From contig NZ_FPAP01000001.1 of the NCBI RefSeq assembly GCF_900116415.1, positions 1 to 64,000 on the forward strand: DNA of 64,000 bases, read 5' to 3'. The DNA is from Chryseobacterium formosense. GTDB lineage: Bacteria > Bacteroidota > Bacteroidia > Flavobacteriales > Weeksellaceae. Every line of letters starts with the position of its first letter. Position 1 is the first letter of the stretch. Below are positions 16,848 to 24,973 of the stretch, one piece after another. The notes below the pieces were generated by a model that was given only the letters and a program-made list of their open reading frames with translations, was not told where the DNA came from and made no database searches. The position numbers were made by a program, and so were the translations under genes.

Positions 16848-16933
16848 ATTTTCGTTATTGCGAGGAATAAAATAATCTTAAGTTTTTCCAATTCTTAAAT
16901 TAATATAGATTAGTATAGTTTTGTTATTAAATT

Positions 16934-17425
16934 TTAGATGAGAGTTAATTTTCTTTCATTGAATAATTCTGTTAACATAACTTTTGCTTCCTCAAACAAT
17001 ATTTTAAACTCGTTGTAATAGTCTAAGAAATTTTTAACATCTACTTTACCACTTGAATTCATCACCTCTATTCCTTTGTAAAACTGAACTTGAGTTGCTG
17101 GTTCTAATTTAGGATCATAAGTTATTTTTGACATTGTTTTTGAATGTGCGTGCGCAAATCCATTTCGTATAGCAGATAATTTTCTAATTTTTTCAAGAAC
17201 CTCTTTTGAAACATAATCAATATTTGCAAGAATCTTGATTTTCCCACCAAAACTAATTATCGAAGCGTTTAAAGCTATTTTTGTAAAATCATCAATATTT
17301 ATTGGTTTAAAGAAATCAACAATTAATTTGTCAACGAACATTTCTATTCCATTTAAACAATCAATTGTCCAACCTCTCACTTCTTTGAGGTTATTTTCAT
17401 CTACTAGTTTAGGTGTAATTATCAT
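16934..17425 (-). CDS. HEPN-like protein of unknown function inside the nrd cluster
   Basis: A 163-residue, mostly helical, soluble protein that I cannot place in a named family. Residues 87-92 read RNGFAH, which fits the Rx4-6H motif (often RN...H) of HEPN ribonucleases, in a helix after KIRKLSA. Some non-nuclease helical families have similar RNxxAH segments, so activity is unproven. The start codon lies 3 bases after the nrdB stop codon, so it should be co-transcribed with nrdB. It is unusual for such a gene to sit between nrdB and nrdA. Confidence 0.7.
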   Translation of the reverse strand: MIITPKLVDENNLKEVRGWTIDCLNGIEMFVDKLIVDFFKPINIDDFTKIALNASIISFGGKIKILANIDYVSKEVLEKIRKLSAIRNGFAHAHSKTMSKITYDPKLEPATQVQFYKGIEVMNSSGKVDVKNFLDYYNEFKILFEEAKVMLTELFNERKLTLI

Positions 17426-17428
17426 TTC

Positions 17429-18403
17429 TTAAAACAAATCATTTGCCGTAATACTCTTATCATGCTTCGTATAATCCACTGGCCTTTTAGCAAAGAAATC
17501 ATCCATAGAATTAGCAAAAACTTCTTCTTCAAACCACATCAACGGACGGTATTGTTCAGGAGAGATGTTGTATCTCGGAGCCATGTTGATCTTCTTTAAA
17601 CTGTCATCAACACGGTATTTCATAAAGTTGATTAAATCTTCTTTTGAAAATTTATCAAGCTCTCCCAATTCAAAGATCCAACTTAAGATTTCGCCTTCCA
17701 ATTCAACAGACTGGTCTACCAAAGTATAAATATCTTCGATATCAGAATCAGTCAGAAGATCGGGTTGTTCTTCACGAATTTTGTTAATCAAATAGATTCC
17801 TCCGTTGGCGTGAATCTGCTCATCAACTGAAGTCCAGGCAATAATGTTGGAAACATTTTTCATGTAACCTTTAAATCTTGTGAACGAAAGGATGATGGCA
17901 AATTGAGAGAATAAAGACACGTTTTCAATCAAAATGCTGAACAGTAAAAGAGAAGATACATACTCTTTTGGCGTTGCAGAATTGGCGTGTTTCAAAACAT
18001 TTGATAAGAATTCGATTCTTTTTTTAAGAGCAGGAACTTCTACAACATGAGTAAATTCTTCATTATAACCCAAAACTTCCAGCAAACGAGAGTAAGCTTC
18101 CGAATGACGGAACTCACATTCTGCAAAAGTGGCTCCCAAACCGTTCAGTTCAGGCTTTGGAAGGTGGTTGTAAAGATTTCCCCAAAAAGATTTTACAGAA
18201 ACTTCGATCTGAGCAATCGCTAAAAGTGCATTTTTTACTGCGTTTTTTTCGTGCGGCTCAAGCTGAGAATGAAAATCCTGAACATCGGCGGTGAAATCTA
18301 CTTCCGAATGTACCCAGAACGATTTGTTGATGGCTTCTACAAACTGCAGAACTTCAGGATACTCAAATGGCTTATAACTTACTCTTTTATCGAAAATTCC
18401 CAT
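17429..18403 (-). CDS. nrdB: Ribonucleoside-diphosphate reductase, beta subunit (class I)
   Basis: The radical-generating, dimetal subunit. Length 324 residues, without an N-terminal ATP cone. Metal ligands follow the family pattern: E97, H100 (EFRH), E160, E195 and H198 (EQIH), with a probable ligand at E67 in place of the usual Asp. Y104 occupies the radical-Tyr position, so this is not a class Ic (Phe) enzyme. Flavobacterial enzymes of this compact type, such as that of Flavobacterium johnsoniae, have been described as dimanganese class Id; assignment here is inference. No nrdI gene is adjacent. The C-terminus (ITANDLF) is the expected alpha-binding tail. Confidence 0.95.
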   Translation of the reverse strand: MGIFDKRVSYKPFEYPEVLQFVEAINKSFWVHSEVDFTADVQDFHSQLEPHEKNAVKNALLAIAQIEVSVKSFWGNLYNHLPKPELNGLGATFAECEFRHSEAYSRLLEVLGYNEEFTHVVEVPALKKRIEFLSNVLKHANSATPKEYVSSLLLFSILIENVSLFSQFAIILSFTRFKGYMKNVSNIIAWTSVDEQIHANGGIYLINKIREEQPDLLTDSDIEDIYTLVDQSVELEGEILSWIFELGELDKFSKEDLINFMKYRVDDSLKKINMAPRYNISPEQYRPLMWFEEEVFANSMDDFFAKRPVDYTKHDKSITANDLF

Positions 18404-18821
18404 ATTAAATTGTATTGTCTTACTGTTTTACTTAAAAATAGATTCTGCAATGTGCTCAGAAAAAGATAAGTATTTGATTTTTTGAATGTTATTCAATTTT
18501 GCAATCAAGCTTACTTCCTGTGTCAAACTATCTACAAAGTTAGAAAACCAAGCCCTATTTTGAAAGAGGAAAACACTAAAAGGCTGACTTTTAACCTTAA
18601 AAGTTTTCCACATTTACATGAAACTCCCTTTGCCATTGGATTAGAGGAACTTAAGCTTAAGAAACAAATCTCAAACAAAGATAACAGTTAAACACTTAAT
18701 TTTATTTATTTGATAATCATTATTTTAAATATTAAACATGAAGAATTTTAAAGATTTTTTTATTCTTGTAACAAATTGTGTTTTATAACTACTTATAATG
18801 CATAAAAACATCCAAAGCTTA
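18404..18821. other. Divergent intergenic region between nrdB and the ABC exporter operon
   Basis: No gene is supported. CAAAGTTA at 18535-18542 reads TAACTTTG on the minus strand and is a possible -7 box for nrdB, giving a leader of about 125 bases. On the plus strand, TATTCTTG at 18761-18768 is a one-mismatch -7 candidate for the exporter operon. No NrdR-type palindrome was found. Two short open frames on opposite strands (60-70 codons) have no recognisable family. Confidence 0.45.
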
Positions 18822-19511
18822 ATGTTAGTAATTCAGGATTTACATAAATCATACGATACGGGAAAGAGTAAACTGCACGTTCTCAAGGGTATTAATCTTA
18901 ATATTTCCGAAGGTGAATTTGTCTCTATTATGGGAAGTTCAGGTTCCGGAAAATCTACTTTGCTGAACATCATCGGAATTCTGGATGAGAAAGATTCCGG
19001 AGTATATGAGCTTGATGGTATTCCGATCGAACACCTTAATGAAGTAAAAGCCGCAGAATACCGTTCAAAATTTTTAGGATTTGTATTTCAGTCTTTCAAC
19101 CTTATTGGTTACAAAACGGCTTTGGAAAATGTTGCGCTCCCATTGTATTACCAAAATGTATCGAGAAAAGAAAGAAACCAAAAGGCTTTAGAATATCTCG
19201 AAAAAGTTGGCTTGGCGCAATGGGCAAACCACTTACCGAACGAGCTTTCAGGAGGACAAAAACAGAGAGTTGCCATCGCAAGAGCTTTGATTACCAATCC
19301 GAAAGTGGTTTTGGCAGACGAACCGACAGGAGCATTAGACTCAAAAACAACACATGATATTATGAAGCTTCTTCAGGACATCAACAACGAAGGGAAAACC
19401 ATCATCGTTGTAACCCACGAACCGGATGTTGCGGCACAGACGAAAAGAAATGTTATCCTCCGCGACGGAATTATTGAAAGTGATGAGTTTATTAAGCAGG
19501 TTGTTTTGTAG
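18822..19511 (+). CDS. MacB/LolD-type ABC transporter ATP-binding protein
   Basis: The nucleotide-binding subunit that drives the two FtsX/MacB-type permeases downstream. From the chosen ATG it is 229 residues. Walker A GSSGSGKST is at 38-46, the Q-loop in FVFQSFNL, the signature ELSGGQKQR at 141-149, and Walker B VVLADEPTG at 162-170, followed by the D-loop and H-loop (VVTHEPD). The frame stays open to an ATG at 18798, but the N-terminus MLVIQDLHKSYD from 18822 matches the family. It is the first gene of a co-directional block reaching 26383. An inverted repeat lies between it and the first permease. Confidence 0.93.
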   Translation: MLVIQDLHKSYDTGKSKLHVLKGINLNISEGEFVSIMGSSGSGKSTLLNIIGILDEKDSGVYELDGIPIEHLNEVKAAEYRSKFLGFVFQSFNLIGYKTALENVALPLYYQNVSRKERNQKALEYLEKVGLAQWANHLPNELSGGQKQRVAIARALITNPKVVLADEPTGALDSKTTHDIMKLLQDINNEGKTIIVVTHEPDVAAQTKRNVILRDGIIESDEFIKQVVL

Positions 19512-19527
19512 CTGGAAGATGGGTGCT

Positions 19528-19636
19528 GGAAGCTGGAAGTTTTTAGGACTTCATTATTTTCAGATTTAGTCAGAGGAAACAAAAATTTATTATAAAATAA
19601 AAAATCGGCGGTAAGATTGATAGACTTCCAGCTTCC
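19528..19636. repeat. GGAAG-type inverted repeat (copy 3)
   Basis: ggaagctggaagt (19528-19540) and acttccagcttcc (19624-19636) are perfect 13-bp complements, 83 bases apart. They share the ggaagctgga core with the element at 8501-8552. The 143-base spacer between two genes of one operon consists largely of this element. Confidence 0.75.
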
Positions 19637-19654
19637 CGCTTCAAACCAAAATAT

Positions 19655-20884
19655 ATGTTTGACCTAGATCGTTGGCAGGAAATATTCAGTTCGATTCGCA
19701 GTAATGTATTGCGAACGGTACTTTCGGGCTTTACCGTGGCATTGGGACTGTTTATTTTTATTGTTCTTTTCGGAATTGGGAAAGGTTTGCAGAATGCCTT
19801 TACCGAAGGTTTTGCAAGAGATGCCCAAAACCTGATTTCCATATTTACCGGGAAAACGACCATTGCTTACAATGGTTTGCAATCTGACCGTACCGTTACG
19901 ATGAATAATGAAGATTATGATTTTCTGGTGAATACCGATAAAGAAAAAGTTGGGTACGCTTCACCAAGATATACCGCCAATCTTCTTGTAAAATATGGGA
20001 AAGAAAGCGGAAATTACCAGATCAACGGTGCCAATATGGAAGAGAAGTATATCGAGAACCGAAAAATGCTTCAGGGAAGATATTTGTCTCCAATAGATCT
20101 TGAGAGAAAGCAGCATGTTGCAGTTATCGGAAGAATGGTGCAACGTGACCTGATAAAAAACGGAAATCCTGTAGGAAAAGATTTAGATATTAACGGAACC
20201 ATGTTTAAAGTGGTCGGAGTTTTTTCTGATGATGGAGGAGATTGGGACGAAAGACATATTACCATTCCGATCACTACTTTACAGCAGATGAAAAAGGGTT
20301 CAGATACTGTAAGTACGGTTTATATAGCATACGATGATAAGCTGACACCGGATCAGGCCATAAAATATGGAGATCAGCTGAAAGAAAAACTAAAATCACG
20401 TAAAAATGTTTCTCCGGATGATGAAAACGGAGTCCGTGTCTGGAACAATGCCCAGAATATGAGCGATACTTTTGTATTTATGGCGGTGCTTACAGGGATT
20501 GTCGGTTTTATTGGTCTGGGAACTCTAATTGCCGGAATCATCGGAATCAGCAACATCATGGTGTATATTGTGAAAGAAAGAACAAAAGAAATCGGAGTGC
20601 GAAAAGCGATTGGTGCAAAGCCAAGAAGTATTGTTGCGCTTATTGTTCAGGAAAGTGTTGTGATTACGGTAGTTTCAGGATTTGTAGGAGTAGGTTTGGG
20701 TATTGTGACGTTGAAGTTGATAGGAAACAATCTTGAAGAATTTTTCATTAAAAACCCAAGTGTAGGTTCAGGTGAAATCATCATGGCATTTTTTGCGCTT
20801 GTTTTCGCCGGATTTATTGCAGGTTTTGTTCCTGCATACAGAGCTTCGAAAATTAAACCAATTGAAGCACTGAGAACAGAATAG
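19655..20884 (+). CDS. ABC transporter permease, MacB/FtsX type (1)
   Basis: A 409-residue integral membrane subunit. One N-terminal helix (about 20-42, near RTVLSGFTVALGLFIFI) is followed by a long periplasmic MacB-type domain (about 50-270). Three helices follow (about 280-305, 333-357 and 369-391), with the cytoplasmic coupling segment KERTKEIGVRKAIGAKPRSI between the first and second. The C-terminus KIKPIEALRTE is the standard ending. The topology is that of type VII ABC systems, which move substrates from periplasm outward or act mechanically rather than by classic import. It pairs with the second permease, presumably as a heterodimer. Confidence 0.92.
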   Translation: MFDLDRWQEIFSSIRSNVLRTVLSGFTVALGLFIFIVLFGIGKGLQNAFTEGFARDAQNLISIFTGKTTIAYNGLQSDRTVTMNNEDYDFLVNTDKEKVGYASPRYTANLLVKYGKESGNYQINGANMEEKYIENRKMLQGRYLSPIDLERKQHVAVIGRMVQRDLIKNGNPVGKDLDINGTMFKVVGVFSDDGGDWDERHITIPITTLQQMKKGSDTVSTVYIAYDDKLTPDQAIKYGDQLKEKLKSRKNVSPDDENGVRVWNNAQNMSDTFVFMAVLTGIVGFIGLGTLIAGIIGISNIMVYIVKERTKEIGVRKAIGAKPRSIVALIVQESVVITVVSGFVGVGLGIVTLKLIGNNLEEFFIKNPSVGSGEIIMAFFALVFAGFIAGFVPAYRASKIKPIEALRTE

Positions 20885-20980
20885 TTTAATGGTGAAATGT
20901 GAATTTTGAAATTGACTTACGAAACAAAATTCATTGTAAAACAAATTCACTTTTACAAAGTAAAAATTGACATTTTAAAG

Positions 20981-22249
20981 ATGAACATTTTATTTAATAA
21001 AGATACATGGCAGGAGATTTATTATTCATTGAAGAATAATAAGCTTCGTACTTTTCTCACCATGATCGGCGTGGGTTGGGGAATGTTCTTGTACGTTGTG
21101 CTTTTGGGTGCTGCAAAAGGAATGGAAAATGGTTTTGATAAGCTTTTTTCTGGTTTTGCAACAAATTCTATATTTCTTTGGGCACAAAATACTTCTATTC
21201 CGTATGAAGGATTTCCGAAAGGAAGAGAAATGAATCTGAAACTTCAGGATATAGAAATGCTGCAGCGAAAAGTAAACGACATTGATTATATTTCTCCCAA
21301 AAATTCGAGAGGAAATTTCGGTAAAGCCGGAGAACAAATGTCGAGAAACGGTAAAACAGCAACTTATACGCTGAACGGAGATTATCCGATAGGAAATAAA
21401 ATTTCAGAAAAAAAACTGATTTTCGGAAGATATTTGAATGATGCGGATGTTTCACAAAATAAAAATGTGGCGGTCATTGGTGAAGAGGTTTACAAAAACT
21501 TTTTTAATGCTAAAAAGAACGAAAACCCGATCGGTAAATCAATCAATATTAAAGGGATTTTCTTCAATGTGATCGGCGTTTTCAGGGTGAAAAAGGGTGG
21601 TGGTATGGATAATGACCAGACTGTTTTTATCCCGCTTTCCACTTTTACTAAAATATTTAATGACGGAGACAACGTCGATGTTTTTGCGATTGTAAGCAAG
21701 CCGAATGCAGATGTAAATTCGGTTGAAGATAAAGTAAAAAACGAGCTGAAAAAGAAAAATAAGGTTTCGCCGGAAGATACCAATGCTTTTGGAAGTTTTA
21801 ACCTTGGAAAAGAATTTAAAAAACTGACCGGATTTCTAAGCGGAATGCAGCTTTTGACCATCATCGTAGGAACTTTGACGATTCTTGCGGGAGTAATCGC
21901 CATTTCGAATATCCTTTTGATTACTGTAAAAGAAAGAACCAAAGAAATAGGCATCAGAAGAGCTTTGGGAGCAAAACCAAGCGAAGTGAGAAACCAGATT
22001 TTGCTTGAAAGTGTAGTGATTACACTAAGTTCCGGAATTCTGGGTTTTATTTTTGGCATTATGATTCTCATGCTGATGAATATGATGACGCAGAATCAGG
22101 ACGAATTTCCGTTTTATAATCCGACGGTAAATTACGGGAATGTATTCGGAGCCATGTCAGTAATGGTTATTTTGGGATTAATTATCGGAATGATTCCGGC
22201 TCAGAGAGCGGTGAAGATCAGACCAATTGAAGCTTTAAGAACTGAGTAA
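20981..22249 (+). CDS. ABC transporter permease, MacB/FtsX type (2)
   Basis: A 422-residue paralogue of the preceding permease with the same plan: N-terminal helix (about 20-45), a periplasmic MacB-type domain, three C-terminal helices, the coupling segment KERTKEIGIRRALGAKPSEV, and the ending KIRPIEALRTE. The frame is open to 20906, but the ATG at 20981 starts MNILFNKDTWQEIYYSLK, which aligns with the N-terminus of permease 1 (MFDLDRWQEIFSSIR). That start is therefore preferred. The gene ends 2 bases before the metallopeptidase-like gene. Confidence 0.9.
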   Translation: MNILFNKDTWQEIYYSLKNNKLRTFLTMIGVGWGMFLYVVLLGAAKGMENGFDKLFSGFATNSIFLWAQNTSIPYEGFPKGREMNLKLQDIEMLQRKVNDIDYISPKNSRGNFGKAGEQMSRNGKTATYTLNGDYPIGNKISEKKLIFGRYLNDADVSQNKNVAVIGEEVYKNFFNAKKNENPIGKSINIKGIFFNVIGVFRVKKGGGMDNDQTVFIPLSTFTKIFNDGDNVDVFAIVSKPNADVNSVEDKVKNELKKKNKVSPEDTNAFGSFNLGKEFKKLTGFLSGMQLLTIIVGTLTILAGVIAISNILLITVKERTKEIGIRRALGAKPSEVRNQILLESVVITLSSGILGFIFGIMILMLMNMMTQNQDEFPFYNPTVNYGNVFGAMSVMVILGLIIGMIPAQRAVKIRPIEALRTE

Positions 22250-22251
22250 GG

Positions 22252-23679
22252 ATGATGAAAAGATTCTCATTATTTCTGATTATTTTATGCTTTGGTATGG
22301 CTAAAGCACAGCAGAACGATTTTTTTGTATTTAAAGAAAGCGAAGTTTACAGTCTGTTCAATTTCATGGAAACGGCATCCAAAAAGCAGGGAACTTCATC
22401 AAATTACAGACAATATATTGAATCAAAATTATCAGGAGATCAAGAATTTCAGAGGCTTGCCAATGATTTTAAATCGATTGATTTTAATGAAGGAATCGTA
22501 AGACAGGATTATCCGAAAGGAAGAAATTACAGAAAAAGTTATCTTACATTATTAGTGGCGCAGTCTTTAAAGTCTAAAGATTTGAAAGATTTTAACGAAA
22601 GGATAACCGGAATACTTCCTGTAAATGAGCAGGTAAAAATGCTGGATATCCTTAAAAATGCACAGCCATACTTCAGGAAATATGTCTGGAATGATGGCGA
22701 ATTGAAAATAAAAAACCAGATCTCAGATCTTAAAAAATACAGAGAGATGAGCTCTCAACTGTTTATAAAGTTTAATAAATTTTATAAATCTTCATGGGAT
22801 CAGCAGATTCCGTTTTATGTAACGCTGTATCCAATTCCGGGAAAAAGCGGAAGTACAGTTTCTACACCTCATGCGAATGCTTTGTGTATAGGAACGCTTA
22901 CGGATGCCAAAGATACGGAAGGAACTTTGAGTGTTACGATGCACGAAATGTGTCATATTCTGTATCATGAGCAAAGTCGCAACGTTCAGTTTGAGCAGGA
23001 GAAATATTTTAATGAAAACCCGTCTAAATATTCAAAGCTAGCCTATTCTTATTTTAACGAAGCGATGGCAACGGCTTTAGGAAACGGATATGCATGGAAG
23101 ATGTTGAAAAAAGGAGTTTTGGATCAGGGTGAATGGTATAATAATACGACTATTGATCTTTTTGCAAAAGCAATTTATCCGATGACGGAAAAATATCTGG
23201 AAAGCAATAGGTCTATCGACAAAGAATTTATAAATCATGCTGTGAAAGTATTTGGAGAAACCTTTCCGGATGCTATTTATGAATATGATCAGAATTTTAA
23301 TACCATTAATATTTTCACGGATGATATCGATGGCAATTATATTTTCGATAATTTCTTTGATTATTTTAATGCCAATAATGTCGGAGTAAGCAGCCCGATG
23401 AAAAATATTTCGCAGAGCCCGAAGCTTTTGGAAGACAGTTCATCTTTTATCATCATTTTAGATAAACAGCAGAAAGAATATCTGGAAGAATTGAAAACCG
23501 TTTTTCCTGAGATTAAAAATATTAAATATGACCAGTCGGTGCAGAACATCAGTTTTCTCGATTCAAAAGGAAGGATGATTGTATTGCTTTTCATATCTAA
23601 AAAAGAAGATCTGAAAGCCGCAATGGAAAAGCTTTCAAAACACAAGAAAGTAGACAAAAATAAACTCATTCAATATTAA
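22252..23679 (+). CDS. Secreted HExxH metallopeptidase-like protein
   Basis: A 475-residue exported protein with a signal peptide at 1-20 (RFSLFLIILCFGMAKAQ). Residues 231-235 read HEMCH, an HExxH zinc motif, and N269-E270 (NEAMATALGNG) gives a plausible third ligand, as in gluzincins. The family is not one I can name. The remainder is mixed helical sequence without membrane segments; its last ~100 residues carry no recognisable domain. It lies 2 bases after the second permease and before the HlyD adaptor, so it is part of the exporter operon and probably acts in the periplasm. Confidence 0.8.
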   Translation: MMKRFSLFLIILCFGMAKAQQNDFFVFKESEVYSLFNFMETASKKQGTSSNYRQYIESKLSGDQEFQRLANDFKSIDFNEGIVRQDYPKGRNYRKSYLTLLVAQSLKSKDLKDFNERITGILPVNEQVKMLDILKNAQPYFRKYVWNDGELKIKNQISDLKKYREMSSQLFIKFNKFYKSSWDQQIPFYVTLYPIPGKSGSTVSTPHANALCIGTLTDAKDTEGTLSVTMHEMCHILYHEQSRNVQFEQEKYFNENPSKYSKLAYSYFNEAMATALGNGYAWKMLKKGVLDQGEWYNNTTIDLFAKAIYPMTEKYLESNRSIDKEFINHAVKVFGETFPDAIYEYDQNFNTINIFTDDIDGNYIFDNFFDYFNANNVGVSSPMKNISQSPKLLEDSSSFIIILDKQQKEYLEELKTVFPEIKNIKYDQSVQNISFLDSKGRMIVLLFISKKEDLKAAMEKLSKHKKVDKNKLIQY

Positions 23680-23744
23680 AATAAACGATACATATGAAAT
23701 CCTACAAGATTACATATGGTAATTAAAAAAATAAAAATTTACAT

Positions 23745-24947
23745 ATGAAAAAGAAATTCACCCTGAAAAAAGCCATTTATATCCTTTTAGGGATCGTATT
23801 TGCGGTTGCTCTGATTTCAGGAATCGGATATGTGATTAAATCTAATTCTAAACAAAATGAAGCATTCCTGACCAGAAAACCGACCATTCAGAATATGGAA
23901 GATAAGGTGATGGCAACAGGAAAAATTGTTCCCAAAGAAGAAATCGAAATTAAGCCCAATATTGCAGGTATTATCGATAAAATTTTGGTTGATGAAGGTG
24001 ATAAAGTAGAGGCAGGGCAACTGATTGCCACTGTGAGAATCGTTCCTAATATCGCTGAAGTAAACAATGCACAGCAGAATGTTCAGAACGCACAGCTTCA
24101 AATTAATAATGCAAAAGCCAATGTTTCGAATATGCAGACCCAGTTTGCGATGTCTGAAAAATTATTCAAGCAGGGTGTGATTTCAAAGCAGGAATATCTT
24201 ACGGCTCAACAGCAATTGTACACCCAACAACAAACTTTGAAAAACGCAAATCAACAGTTGGTAACTGCCCAAAAATCATTGCAGATTGCTAAAACAGGTG
24301 CGATTCCTGAGTTACAAGGTTTGGCAACTACTCAAATCCGTTCAAAAGCATCAGGAACCGTTCTTGAAGTTCCGGTAAAAGTAGGAAGTCAGGTAATTGA
24401 AGCCAACTCATTCAATGCAGGAACAACGATTTGTTCAATCGCAGATTTAAGTTCATTGATTTTCCAGGGTGAAATTGATGAAGCACAAGCCGGAAAACTG
24501 AAGCAGGGAATGGACATGAACATTGTGATCGGTGCTTTGCAGAACAAATCTTTCCCGGGTAAACTGACGATGATCGCACCCAAAGGAAAAGACACCAACG
24601 GAACAATAAAATTCCCGGTTGAAGGTGATGTAAACAATCCAAATAACGAATACATCAGAGCCGGATTTTCGGCAAACGGAGAAATCGTAATGAGTTCTCA
24701 GAAAAATGCTTTGCTTTTGGATGAATCTCTGATTCAGTATGAAAAGAAAAACAGTAAAGACGTTCCTTTCGTTGAGGTAAAACAGAAAGATGGCAAGTTT
24801 AAAAAAGTAAATGTTAAATTAGGCGCAAGTGACGGAATCAACGTACAGATTTTACCGGGCTCAGGAATAGATCAAAATTCTGAAGTGAAAGTCTGGAATC
24901 CTTCTGATAAAGACAAGGAGGAATTAAAAGAAAAAGCGAAGAAATAA
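23745..24947 (+). CDS. HlyD/MacA-type periplasmic adaptor
   Basis: A 400-residue membrane-fusion protein. One N-terminal helix (about 9-28) anchors it in the inner membrane. A biotinyl/lipoyl-like half-domain follows (KEEIEIKPNIAGIIDKI near 65-81), then a long coiled-coil hairpin rich in Gln and Asn (about 105-185) with KLFKQGVISKQEY, the second lipoyl half (RSKASGTVLEVPVKVGSQV), and a beta-barrel domain. It would link the two permeases to the outer membrane as MacA does for MacB. No TolC-like gene is in the window. The C-terminus is Lys/Glu-rich. Confidence 0.93.
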   Translation: MKKKFTLKKAIYILLGIVFAVALISGIGYVIKSNSKQNEAFLTRKPTIQNMEDKVMATGKIVPKEEIEIKPNIAGIIDKILVDEGDKVEAGQLIATVRIVPNIAEVNNAQQNVQNAQLQINNAKANVSNMQTQFAMSEKLFKQGVISKQEYLTAQQQLYTQQQTLKNANQQLVTAQKSLQIAKTGAIPELQGLATTQIRSKASGTVLEVPVKVGSQVIEANSFNAGTTICSIADLSSLIFQGEIDEAQAGKLKQGMDMNIVIGALQNKSFPGKLTMIAPKGKDTNGTIKFPVEGDVNNPNNEYIRAGFSANGEIVMSSQKNALLLDESLIQYEKKNSKDVPFVEVKQKDGKFKKVNVKLGASDGINVQILPGSGIDQNSEVKVWNPSDKDKEELKEKAKK

Positions 24948-24973
24948 TCAGTTTAAAAATACTGACTTATTAT

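Noticed and set aside
18604..18612. TTTTCCACA, one mismatch from a DnaA box, upstream of nrdB
   Set aside because: A single imperfect 9-mer is expected by chance in AT-rich DNA; there is no cluster of boxes.
18428..18691. Two overlapping open frames of 60-70 codons on opposite strands between nrdB and the exporter operon
   Set aside because: Neither resembles a known family, and both lie in the divergent promoter region. A degenerate gene remnant cannot be fully excluded.
21490..22071. 193-codon open frame antisense to the second permease
   Set aside because: It is a shadow of a well-supported coding frame; the plus-strand protein shows clear family motifs.
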